A stretch of 32,776 nucleotides of DNA from Anaerolineae bacterium (GTDB taxonomy: Bacteria; Chloroflexota; Anaerolineae; UBA1429): positions 1-32,776 of the forward strand of contig SLPC01000021.1 of NCBI GenBank assembly GCA_007132185.1, in the 5' to 3' direction. Shown piece by piece: positions 6,953 to 14,191 of the stretch (position 1 is its first letter; each line of letters starts with the position of its first letter). The translations under genes were made by a program, and so were the position numbers. Under the pieces are notes generated by a model. That model ran no database searches, was not told the DNA's origin, and saw only the letters and a program-made list of their open reading frames with translations.

Positions 6953-8811
6953 CAAGGACACCCCCACACATCTCGTACCACGGCACCCGCATCGTCAAAG
7001 GCGGCCAGGATGCCGCAACCGTGGCAATCCTCACGGCAATCGGGCGAAAGCTCGCCCCGTATGGCATGCTCATATTCGCGCCACAGGAACTGCTTGGTCA
7101 CACCGACGCCAAGCCGATCCCAGGGCAGAATCTCGTCACGCTCACGCTGACGGCTGATGTAAAAGCTTTCATCCAGATTGCTCTCATCCAGTGCACGCCG
7201 CCAGAGAGAAGGCTCATAGCACTCGCTCCAGGCCTCAAATCGGGCGCCCAATTCCCAGGCCCGCTTTACCACGGCGCCCAGCCTGCGATCGCCCCGGCTC
7301 AACATGGCCTCGATCCAGGTCGAGTCCCAGTCGGACCAGCTGACGCGCACCTTGCCGATGCGTGTCTCATTGACAAGGATGCGTTGGCGCTCCTCGACGA
7401 CCGCTGGATCGATCAGGGGCAGCCACTGAAAAGGCGTATCAGGCTTGGGGACAAAGGTGGCCACGCTAACGCTGACCTGGACGCGCCGATTGCGCAGGCG
7501 ACGCCCCAGACTATAGATCTCGCGTATCAGGCGGGCCATCTCATAGATGTCCTCGTCGGTTTCCGTAGGCAGGCCCAGCATAAAGTAGAGCTTGATCCGA
7601 TCCCAGCCGCTGCGAAAGGCAGCCTCGGCGGTATGCAACAGATCGTCCTCGGTGACGCCCTTGTTGATCACGTCACGCAGGCGCTGGCTGCCTGCCTCTG
7701 GCGCAAAGGTGAACCCCGTCTTGCGCTGCTGCTGGATCGATTCCGCCAGCTCCACCGAGAACGAGTCGATACGCAGAGAAGGCAGCGAGACCGCAACACC
7801 ATTCTCGCCCTGTCGTTCCAGGATGCCCTGCACGATCTCTTGAATATGGCTGTGGTCGCTGCTGCTCAGTGAGACCAGGCCCACTTCGTCATAGCCCGTA
7901 TTGGCAATGATCTCGTCCACGGCATCAAGAACACCCTCGGCCGAGCGCTCGCGGATGGGCCGATAGATCATGCCCGCCTGGCAAAAGCGACAGCCCCGGC
8001 TACAGCCACGCTGGATCTCGACGGCGGCCCGGTCGTGGATGATGCCCATGGTCGGCACTATGGGACGGGTGGGCGCGGGTGGCAGGGTTGGCGCAATACG
8101 CTTGAGCAGGCGCTCGGGCACCTCAGCATCGATTGGCCGAATCTCCTGAATCGTACCGTCAGGATGATAGGCGACCTGATAGAGAGAGGGCACATAGACG
8201 CCTGGAATCTGCGCCAATCGTCGCAAGAGCCCAGGGCGATCATTGGCATGCGGCCCCTGCTTCCACGCCAGAATGGCCTCCAGCAGCTCGATGATCACCT
8301 CTTCTCCCTCGCCCAGGACGAACAGATCAAAAAAGGCCGCCATGGGCTCGGGATTATAGGTGCCGCTGCCTCCGGCGATCACCAGGGGCATCTCGTCGGT
8401 ACGCTCCTCTGCCAAAAGAGACACCCCTGCCAGATCGAGCATGTTGAGTACGTTCGTGTAGGTCAGCTCGTGCTGGAGGGTAAAGCCGATGACGTCGAAA
8501 TCAGTCAGGGCGTGGCGGGTCTCCAGCGAGTAGAGGGGCAGGGCGGCCTTGCGCATGGCAGCTTCCATATCGTGCCAGGGGGCATACACCCGCTCCGCCA
8601 CCATCTCGTCGCGCTGGTTCACCAGGTCGTAGAGGATGGCCAGACCCAGGTTCGACATCCCGATCTCATAGACATCGGGGTAGGCCAGGGCCAGAGACAC
8701 CTGCACCTGGTCCCAGTTCTTGGTGATACTGTTCCACTCGCCGCCGACATAGCGCCCTGGCTTTTGCACGGCGGTGAGAATTCGTTCGAGTCGATTGTTC
8801 GCTATTTGCAC
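6952..8811 (-). CDS. TIGR03960-family B12-binding-like/radical-SAM protein
   Basis: A large radical-SAM protein of 619 aa. The N-terminal half carries a domain with YPDVYEIGMSNLGLAILYDL and LGEGEEVIIELLEAI, like cobalamin-binding-type radical-SAM proteins. The SAM-cluster motif is C270-x3-C274-x2-C277 (QRGCSRGCRFCQAGMIYRP), followed by FTFAPEAGSQRLRDVINKG and KLYFMLGLPTETDEDI. A second Cys motif near the C-terminus, C592-x3-C596-x2-C599 (CREDCHGCGI), may hold an auxiliary cluster or metal. The family's reaction is unknown to me. Start: a TTG at 8859 would fall within the promoter -10 box, so the GTG at 8811, preceded by GGGGAG, is chosen. It is the first gene of a four-gene operon with DUF2344, HIT and the Pro/Thr-rich protein. 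Confidence 0.93.
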   Translation of the reverse strand: MQIANNRLERILTAVQKPGRYVGGEWNSITKNWDQVQVSLALAYPDVYEIGMSNLGLAILYDLVNQRDEMVAERVYAPWHDMEAAMRKAALPLYSLETRHALTDFDVIGFTLQHELTYTNVLNMLDLAGVSLLAEERTDEMPLVIAGGSGTYNPEPMAAFFDLFVLGEGEEVIIELLEAILAWKQGPHANDRPGLLRRLAQIPGVYVPSLYQVAYHPDGTIQEIRPIDAEVPERLLKRIAPTLPPAPTRPIVPTMGIIHDRAAVEIQRGCSRGCRFCQAGMIYRPIRERSAEGVLDAVDEIIANTGYDEVGLVSLSSSDHSHIQEIVQGILERQGENGVAVSLPSLRIDSFSVELAESIQQQRKTGFTFAPEAGSQRLRDVINKGVTEDDLLHTAEAAFRSGWDRIKLYFMLGLPTETDEDIYEMARLIREIYSLGRRLRNRRVQVSVSVATFVPKPDTPFQWLPLIDPAVVEERQRILVNETRIGKVRVSWSDWDSTWIEAMLSRGDRRLGAVVKRAWELGARFEAWSECYEPSLWRRALDESNLDESFYISRQRERDEILPWDRLGVGVTKQFLWREYEHAIRGELSPDCREDCHGCGILAAFDDAGAVVRDVWGCP

Positions 8812-8858
8812 ACTAGCTCCCCGGCGCTGCACGCGCCGTCGCGGTCGTATTATGGACA

Positions 8859-8887
8859 ATTATAGCCCCGCGCCGGTGGACGGCCAA
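8859..8887 (-). promoter_or_regulatory. sigma70-like promoter of the TIGR03960 operon
   Basis: On the minus strand, TTGGCC (8887-8882), a 17-base spacer and a perfect TATAAT (8864-8859). The predicted start near 8852 gives a leader of about 40 bases to the GTG at 8811 and excludes a TTG start at 8859. Confidence 0.8.
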
Positions 8888-8924
8888 AGCCACTATACGA
8901 ACGTTGGCACCCTCGAGCTCGATT

Positions 8925-8952
8925 TTGACATCGGTGCCGTTTGATGTATACT
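8925..8952 (+). promoter_or_regulatory. Promoter of tRNA-Glu
   Basis: TTGACA at 8925-8930, a 16-base spacer and TATACT at 8947-8952. The predicted start is about 11 bases before the mature tRNA. It is divergent to the TIGR03960 promoter about 40 bases away. Confidence 0.85.
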
Positions 8953-8970
8953 GTTCCGCGTTGTGGTCGT

Positions 8971-9047
8971 GCCGCATTCGTCTAGTGGCCTAGGACACCG
9001 CCCTCTCAAGGCGGAGATCGGGGGTTCGAATCCCCCATGCGGTACCA
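8971..9047 (+). tRNA. tRNA-Glu (anticodon CTC), CCA encoded
   Basis: A full cloverleaf is readable. The acceptor GCCGCAT pairs with ATGCGGT (first pair G-U). The D-arm has TAGTGGCCTAGGA, the anticodon stem CCGCC/GGCGG closes the loop CTCTCAA with anticodon CTC, and the T-arm is GGGGGTTCGAATCCCCC. The discriminator A is followed by a genomically encoded CCA (9045-9047). It has its own promoter and terminator, so it is a monocistronic unit. Confidence 0.96.
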
Positions 9048-9060
9048 GAGACTGTGCCTA

Positions 9061-9090
9061 CCGGCCCCTTGTGGGCCGGTTTTGCTTTTC
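9061..9090 (+). terminator. Intrinsic terminator of tRNA-Glu
   Basis: Stem CCGGCCC (9061-9067) and GGGCCGG (9073-9079) with a 5-base loop, followed by TTTTGCTTTT. Confidence 0.9.
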
Positions 9091-9149
9091 TCGACCTCTA
9101 CTGCCCACCGCGCCCTCCGCCGCCTGTGACGTCAGTTGGCACTTGCTTC

Positions 9150-9178
9150 TTGACATCCCTCGACAGGGTTCGTAAGCT
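9150..9178 (+). promoter_or_regulatory. Promoter of the enolase-superfamily gene
   Basis: A perfect TTGACA (9150-9155), a 17-base spacer and a weak -10 TAAGCT (9173-9178). A weak -10 with a strong -35 would suit a regulated promoter; a palindrome starts 5 bases downstream. Confidence 0.6.
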
Positions 9179-9182
9179 GCTT

Positions 9183-9200
9183 CATGATAGCATTATCATG
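9183..9200. promoter_or_regulatory. Perfect inverted repeat at the transcription start, candidate operator
   Basis: CATGATA-GCAT-TATCATG is a perfect inverted repeat with 7-base arms. It sits between the predicted -10 box and the GAGGAG ribosome-binding site, where a dimeric repressor would block transcription. No regulator gene is adjacent. Confidence 0.6.
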
Positions 9201-9219
9201 CCCTGTTGAGGAGATTCCC

Positions 9220-10359
9220 ATGAACATTCGCGCCATCCGCGTCATGCCGCTGCTGGGAGAAACGCCCATCTCCGGTTGGGACCACGAGACCCAACCTGAG
9301 GATAACCTGCATACCCTGATTGCAGTAGACACCGACGAGGGGCTGGTGGGCATGGGGAGCTGTTACACCAGCGCCGCCCTGGTCAATGGCGCTATCCAGC
9401 TCATGCTGCCCGCGGTCCTCGGCGAGTCGGCCCTGGAGCCAGAACGCGTCTCGGAAAAGCTTCATCAGATAACCTTTTGGCAGGGGCGGGGCGGCGCCGT
9501 TACCCATGCCATCAGCGGTCTGGACATTGCGCTGTGGGACATTCTCGGGCAGACGACCGGCCAGCCGGTGGGACGTCTGTTGGGTGGTTACTACCGCGAC
9601 AGCATCAAGCCCTATGCATCGATGATCTTTGCGTCACCGGCCAGCGGCTTTGCCGAGACCCTCTCGGGCCTGGTGGAGCGGGGATTCCGCGCCATCAAGC
9701 TGGGGTGGGGCGGGTTTGGCCTCAAGGATGTCGCCTATGACGAGGAGCTGGTGCGCACGGCACGCGACACGGTCGGCGATGAGATTGAACTGATGGTGGA
9801 TGCGGGCGGAAGCGGCCAGTTCTGGCCCCACGAGTACAAGTGGGCGCTGGAGACGGCCCATATGCTGCACGACTATGGGGTGCGATGGTTCGAAGAGCCC
9901 CTGAGGCCCGACGATCTGACGGGCTATGTGGCCCTCACGGCGCGAGCGCCGCTGCCGATCACCGGCTGCGAGGTGCTGACGCGCCGTCAGTCGTTCCTGC
10001 CGTGGATTCAGCAGCGGGCCGTGGACATCGTGCAGCCCGATAGCACCAAGGTCGGCGGCCTGTCTGAGGCGCGACGCATCGCATGGATGGCCTACGATCA
10101 CCATGTGGGGATGGTCAGCCACGGCTGGAATACGGTCGTGGGGCTGTATGCCGATCTCCACTTGGCGGCCGCTATGCCCACCGCCCAGTACGTCGAGTAC
10201 ATTACGCCCTCGCCCTATCTGGACGACCTCACCGTCGAGCCACCGCAGCTTGACGCGGACGGCTGCCTGGCCATCCCTACTGGCCCGGGCCTGGACATCA
10301 CGATCGATCCTGACAAACTCGCGCATTATACCCGGCGCATTGAAACGGTGTTCTGCTAG
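9220..10359 (+). CDS. Enolase-superfamily (mandelate racemase/muconate lactonizing) enzyme, sugar-acid dehydratase candidate
   Basis: A 379-aa enolase-superfamily protein. The N-terminal capping domain (1-120) is followed by a barrel with metal ligands D194 (LMVDAGG), an acidic pair E225/E226 (WFEEPLRP) and E251 (GCEVLTR). K160 lies in FRAIKLGWGGFG, D274 in VQPDSTKVGG and H301 in SHGWN; the D-H pair is the usual general base of the mandelate racemase subgroup. The second Lys of the common K-x-K motif is Gly here. Most relatives dehydrate aldonic or aldaric acids; the substrate cannot be read from sequence. The start is fixed by GAGGAG at 9208-9213; an ATG at 9184 lies within the palindrome and lacks a ribosome-binding site. 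It has its own promoter. Confidence 0.9.
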   Translation: MNIRAIRVMPLLGETPISGWDHETQPEDNLHTLIAVDTDEGLVGMGSCYTSAALVNGAIQLMLPAVLGESALEPERVSEKLHQITFWQGRGGAVTHAISGLDIALWDILGQTTGQPVGRLLGGYYRDSIKPYASMIFASPASGFAETLSGLVERGFRAIKLGWGGFGLKDVAYDEELVRTARDTVGDEIELMVDAGGSGQFWPHEYKWALETAHMLHDYGVRWFEEPLRPDDLTGYVALTARAPLPITGCEVLTRRQSFLPWIQQRAVDIVQPDSTKVGGLSEARRIAWMAYDHHVGMVSHGWNTVVGLYADLHLAAAMPTAQYVEYITPSPYLDDLTVEPPQLDADGCLAIPTGPGLDITIDPDKLAHYTRRIETVFC

Positions 10360-10382
10360 GCAAGGCCTGCCCGGCCCGCGCC

Positions 10383-10412
10383 TTGACAGGTTCGTCCCAA
10401 CAGGATTATCCT
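10383..10412 (+). promoter_or_regulatory. Promoter of the nitroreductase gene
   Basis: TTGACA (10383-10388), an 18-base spacer and TATCCT (10407-10412). The leader would be about 55 bases and includes AGGAGGTG before the ATG at 10474. Confidence 0.65.
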
Positions 10413-10473
10413 GATGCATCAGAAAAAAGGGCGGACTCGATCACACTGCCCGCCAGAACACAGGAGGTGCCGT

Positions 10474-10998
10474 ATGAGTCCTCAGCTAACAGTAGACAAT
10501 CTTTTTGCGCGGCGCAGCATTCGCCAGTACACCGATGAGGCCGTTTCGGACGAGGAGATTCGCGTTCTGTTGGAAGCCGCCATGGCAGCGCCTTCGGCCG
10601 GCAACCGCAAGCCCTGGCACTTTGTTGTCGTGACAGATGCCCAATTGCGCGAGCAGATCGCAGCATCGCATCCTCACGCCGGGATGGTGCGCCAGGCGCC
10701 GGTGTGCATCGTGCCCTGTGGCCAGCCCAGCCTCAGTTTCGAGGATCGCTCCGATTTCTGGATCCAGGACCTTTCGGCAGCCACGGAGAACATCCTGCTG
10801 GCGGCCACTGCCCTGGGGCTGGGGAGCGTATGGTGCGGCGTGCATCCGGTGCAGGAGCGTGTGCGCGAGGCCCGCGAGATCCTGGGCATTCCCGAGGATG
10901 TGATTGCACTCTGCTATATCGCCATCGGTCACCCGGCCGAAGAAAAAGAGCCACGCACCCAGTATGACGAGGAGCGCGTACGCAGGGACCGCTGGTAG
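10474..10998 (+). CDS. Nitroreductase-family FMN oxidoreductase
   Basis: A 174-aa flavoprotein of the nitroreductase superfamily. The FMN-binding N-terminus ARRSIRQYTDEAVSDEE and AAPSAGNRKPWHFVVV is clear, as are AATENILLAATALGLGSVW in the middle and the C-terminal IALCYIAIGHPAEEKEPRT. Members reduce nitroaromatics, quinones or flavins with NAD(P)H as a homodimer; the physiological substrate is unknown. A strong AGGAGGTG four bases before the ATG fixes the start and rules out the ATG at 10414. It has its own promoter and is convergent with serA. Confidence 0.92.
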   Translation: MSPQLTVDNLFARRSIRQYTDEAVSDEEIRVLLEAAMAAPSAGNRKPWHFVVVTDAQLREQIAASHPHAGMVRQAPVCIVPCGQPSLSFEDRSDFWIQDLSAATENILLAATALGLGSVWCGVHPVQERVREAREILGIPEDVIALCYIAIGHPAEEKEPRTQYDEERVRRDRW

Positions 10999-11022
10999 GA
11001 TGCCCCGTAACCCCTTGAAAAG

Positions 11023-11054
11023 AAGCAAAACGGGCGGCCTATAGGGCCGCCCGT
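11023..11054 (-). terminator. Intrinsic terminator of serA
   Basis: Perfect 10-bp stem, ACGGGCGGCC (11030-11039) with GGCCGCCCGT (11045-11054) and a 5-base loop. On the minus strand it is followed by TTTGCTTCTTTT. It lies between the convergent serA and nitroreductase genes and could weakly serve both. Confidence 0.88.
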
Positions 11055-11076
11055 CGCAGTTTCCACCTAAAGCAAG

Positions 11077-12675
11077 CTAGCGCTCGTCAAAGCCGGGCAG
11101 CGGCGGCAGCTCGACAGCGCGGGCCCGCACCATGTTGGGTAGGTCCAGTATCTCGGGAATCAGCGCCTGGGGCAATGGATCGTCGAGCCCCAGGATCAGG
11201 ATCGCCTGACCGCCCCGCTTGGCGCGGCCCAACTGCGCGAACGAGATGTTCACGTTGCGCTCACCCAGCAACTGGCCCAGATTGCCCACAATGCCGGGCC
11301 GGTCGTGGTGGGCATCCACCAACATATGCCCCTGGAGCACACAGGTCAGCGACTGGCCGTCCAGTTGGATGAGTTGCGGCTCCTGGTTGATCACAGCCCC
11401 CGCGATGTCACGCACTTCGTGGCCATTCAACATCCGTGCCGAGATCAGGCTGCCATAGCGCTCAGCATGGGTCAGACACATCTCGGATACCTCGAGGGCC
11501 GATTGCGCCGCGACATAGCGCGCATTTACGACGTTGACCGGCTCGGCGGTGACGGGGCGCAAGAGACCGGCGAGAAAGGCCGATGTTAGCACCCGGGTAT
11601 CATACTCGCAGATCTCGCCGCGATAGGTTAGCTCGATCGGGCCCGATATGCCGGCGCGCCATTGGACGAAAAAGGCGCCCAGGCGTTCTGCCAGGTCGAT
11701 ATAGGGCAACATCTGCTCGGCGGCCTGCGGCGCAAGATACGGTACATTGACCGGGGTCTCGGGAAAGCGGCCCTCAATATGGTCCACCACGGCCCTGGCC
11801 ACATCCAGCGAGACATTCTCCTGGGCTTCGGCAGTTGACGCGCCCACATGGGGCGTGGCGATCACATTGGGCAAAGAAACAAGGTCAGGATTGCAGACCG
11901 GCTCTTGCTCGAATACATCCAGGCCCGCGCCGGCCAGCTTGCCCTGCATCAGGGCTTCGCAGAGAGCGCTCTCGTCGATCAGACCACCACGAGCGCAGTT
12001 GACGAGAAAGGCATCCGGCTTGATCAGATCGAGCTGCTCGGCGCCGATCATCCAGTGAGTGTTCTTGGTCAGGGGTGTGTGAATCGAGATGAAATCGGCG
12101 CTGGACAGCAGCTCTTCCAGCGAAACCAGTTGCACGCCAAGTGAGGCTGCCCCACCTGGCGCCACATAAGGATCATAGGCGAGCACGCGCATCTCCAGAC
12201 CCTTGGCCTTGGCGGCCACCATACGGCCGATGCGCCCCAGCCCCACCAGCCCGAGAACCTTACTGCGCACCTCGATGCCCTGGAGCTGACTCTTTTCCCA
12301 ACGCCCCTCCTTGAGCGCGCTAACGGCCGGAAAGAGACGCCGCGCCAGGGCCAGAATCAGAGCGAGGGTATGCTCGGCAACGGCGTTGCTGTTGCCGGCC
12401 GGCGCATTTACCACCAGGATGCCCTGTTCAGTGGCCGCGTTCACGTCGATATTGTCCACGCCGGTGCCCGCTCGCCCCACGACGCGCAGACGCTCTCCGG
12501 CCTTGAGCAACTCGGCACTCACCTGCGTGTTGCTGCGCACCACTAGACCGTCATAGGCGCCAATGACGTCGAGCAACTCGGTGGAGTTCAGGCCACGGCG
12601 TACATCCACATCGGCGTGCTCACGAAGTAGCTCCAGCCCTGCCGTGCCAATAGTCTCTGTGACCAGTATCCTCAT
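11077..12675 (-). CDS. serA: D-3-phosphoglycerate dehydrogenase, long form
   Basis: First step of serine synthesis: 3-phosphoglycerate to 3-phosphohydroxypyruvate with NAD. The product is 532 aa, the long type with a nucleotide-binding core, an intervening (ASB) domain and a C-terminal ACT domain. Visible: VVGRAGTGVDNID near 65, NAD motif GLGRIG (145-150) with D168 after the second strand, catalytic R229 (NCARGG), E258 (FEQEP) and H276 (TPHVGAST). The ACT part begins near residue 455 (VDAHHDRPGIVGNLGQLLGE) and usually mediates serine inhibition. It lies 25 bases after the DUF1015 gene in one operon; serine feeds the glycine pool used by the gcv operon in this window. A GGAGAG box lies about 13 bases from the ATG, rather distant. 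Confidence 0.97.
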   Translation of the reverse strand: MRILVTETIGTAGLELLREHADVDVRRGLNSTELLDVIGAYDGLVVRSNTQVSAELLKAGERLRVVGRAGTGVDNIDVNAATEQGILVVNAPAGNSNAVAEHTLALILALARRLFPAVSALKEGRWEKSQLQGIEVRSKVLGLVGLGRIGRMVAAKAKGLEMRVLAYDPYVAPGGAASLGVQLVSLEELLSSADFISIHTPLTKNTHWMIGAEQLDLIKPDAFLVNCARGGLIDESALCEALMQGKLAGAGLDVFEQEPVCNPDLVSLPNVIATPHVGASTAEAQENVSLDVARAVVDHIEGRFPETPVNVPYLAPQAAEQMLPYIDLAERLGAFFVQWRAGISGPIELTYRGEICEYDTRVLTSAFLAGLLRPVTAEPVNVVNARYVAAQSALEVSEMCLTHAERYGSLISARMLNGHEVRDIAGAVINQEPQLIQLDGQSLTCVLQGHMLVDAHHDRPGIVGNLGQLLGERNVNISFAQLGRAKRGGQAILILGLDDPLPQALIPEILDLPNMVRARAVELPPLPGFDER

Positions 12676-12700
12676 GGTGTATCTCGTCTCTCCATAGCGC

Positions 12701-13981
12701 TCATGCAGACTCCAGCGGATAGATGACCAGGCCCGTAAGGAGCTTGGGATAAAAGTAGGTGCTCTTCTGCGGCATCGTCATGCCGTGGGTCGCCACTTGC
12801 CAGATCTGATCGACAGTCGTCGGGTTCAGCAGAAAAGCCACTTGGGCCTGATGCGACTTGACAGCCTCCAGGGCAGCCTCAGCATCCACGGTATAAGTCA
12901 CGCGTTCGCCCGCCGCAAGGCTCTCGACAGAGATCTCCAGATGGGGCCCCAGAATGAGCTTTTCCAGTACGCTCACGTCCAGACGCAACAGCTCCGGAGG
13001 CAGGTCAGGCGCAACGACGCGCAAGCGACCTGGATCGCGCAGTTGAAGAATAAAGGTACCCATGTCGCGCATCGCGAGGCCCAGGGCCACGGTGTCTTGG
13101 GCCGCAACAGACAGGATATGCGCCCAGTTCTCTGGATTCCAGAGTGGCCGAATGTCGAAATCAGCATGCAGACTGTGCAGCAGGCGTTCCTGATCGAGCT
13201 CGCCTACGCCGTGAATGACGCGGTGCGTCGGCAAAATGCGCAGGCCGGGCGCCTCAGCACGAGTCAAGTACATCATGACATAATCATACGGCTGATCCTG
13301 GCTCGGGTTGCCATCAGCCTGCCGTCGCTCCGCCTGATAGGCCAGGGCCGTCTCGTAACGGTGATGCCCGTCGGCGATGACGACATCGCGCTCGCCGATC
13401 AAGCAGGAGAGCAAAGCCAGCGCGGCAGGGTCATCGATACGCCAGAACGATTGCTCCACGCCGTCCACCTCGGCCTCGTCCAGGAGCAGCCCGCTTGGCG
13501 GCGCCAGGAGAGTCTCGATCGTACCGTCGGGATCGCGGTAGATGCCAAAGACGGGGCTCATGTTGGCACGCACGGCTCGCATGTGCATCAGTCGGTCGGC
13601 GCGATCACCGGTGCGGGTGCGCTCGTGCGGGTGAATGCCCTGGCCCCATGGTTGCAGGCGCACAGCCCCGATCAATCCGGTCCGCTCGTACTCTTGGCCG
13701 TCCAGCGAGAACCGCTGTCGGTAGCCATAGAGCGCAGGTGTCTCATCTCGGACCAGCACACCGGCCTCGATCCACTGGCTCTTGATCTCGGCGGCCTCTT
13801 GATACCAGTCCTCATCATGGCCTTGCGGGCCCTTGTCGATGCGGACGATATTGTGCGGTGAGCCATCGAGCAGCCGCTGCCGCGCGGTCTCATCGATGAC
13901 ATCAAAGGGGGGGGCCAGCACCTCGGGGGCTAGATGCGTATCCGAGAACCGCAGGCCTCGGAAAGGTTGTATCTCAGGCAT
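12701..13981 (-). CDS. DUF1015 family protein
   Basis: A 426-aa DUF1015 protein. Family features are the N-terminal PFRGLRF, LAPPFDVI, the GIHPHERT region, RANMSPVFGIY, and VIADGHHRYETALAY. Its biochemical role is not firmly established; genes of this family often lie beside serA, as here, which hints at a link with serine metabolism (inference). GGAGAGG precedes the ATG. It is the first gene of the DUF1015-serA operon, behind a strong promoter and a leader of about 130 bases. Confidence 0.93.
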   Translation of the reverse strand: MPEIQPFRGLRFSDTHLAPEVLAPPFDVIDETARQRLLDGSPHNIVRIDKGPQGHDEDWYQEAAEIKSQWIEAGVLVRDETPALYGYRQRFSLDGQEYERTGLIGAVRLQPWGQGIHPHERTRTGDRADRLMHMRAVRANMSPVFGIYRDPDGTIETLLAPPSGLLLDEAEVDGVEQSFWRIDDPAALALLSCLIGERDVVIADGHHRYETALAYQAERRQADGNPSQDQPYDYVMMYLTRAEAPGLRILPTHRVIHGVGELDQERLLHSLHADFDIRPLWNPENWAHILSVAAQDTVALGLAMRDMGTFILQLRDPGRLRVVAPDLPPELLRLDVSVLEKLILGPHLEISVESLAAGERVTYTVDAEAALEAVKSHQAQVAFLLNPTTVDQIWQVATHGMTMPQKSTYFYPKLLTGLVIYPLESA

Positions 13982-14116
13982 GGCCTCTCCTTCAGGATGG
14001 CATAGAAACGAAGAAACGCCCCGCCTGCTCAGGCCATAGACCGGCTCAAGAGCAGTGGGCGCTATTGCCTCAGCGGCCGTCCTGGCACGCTGTTCGATCT
14101 CGAGTGGATCATTGTC

Positions 14117-14145
14117 ATTCTAGCCAAGGCGTAGAGTGATGTCAA
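14117..14145 (-). promoter_or_regulatory. Promoter of the DUF1015-serA operon
   Basis: On the minus strand, a perfect TTGACA (14145-14140), a 17-base spacer and TAGAAT (14122-14117). The predicted start is near 14109, giving a leader of about 128 bases. A short GCCTG/CAGGC hairpin in the leader is followed by GTTTCTTCGTTTC; I see no recognisable riboswitch or T-box. Confidence 0.8.
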
Positions 14146-14191
14146 ACAGATCTGGCAGTAACAGGCCTACTAGAACATCACAAAAGGATGC

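Noticed and set aside
7021-7872. Plus-strand open frame of 283 codons opposite the TIGR03960 gene
   Set aside because: It is antisense to a clear radical-SAM protein and its translation has no recognisable domain; a shadow frame.
12785-13861. Plus-strand open frame of 358 codons opposite the DUF1015 gene
   Set aside because: It is antisense to a well-conserved family gene that has its own promoter and ribosome-binding site; no domain is recognisable in the shadow frame.
13982-14109. Serine-responsive T-box or riboswitch in the DUF1015-serA leader
   Set aside because: The leader is long enough, but I find no T-box sequence, no specifier/antiterminator pairing and only a weak hairpin.
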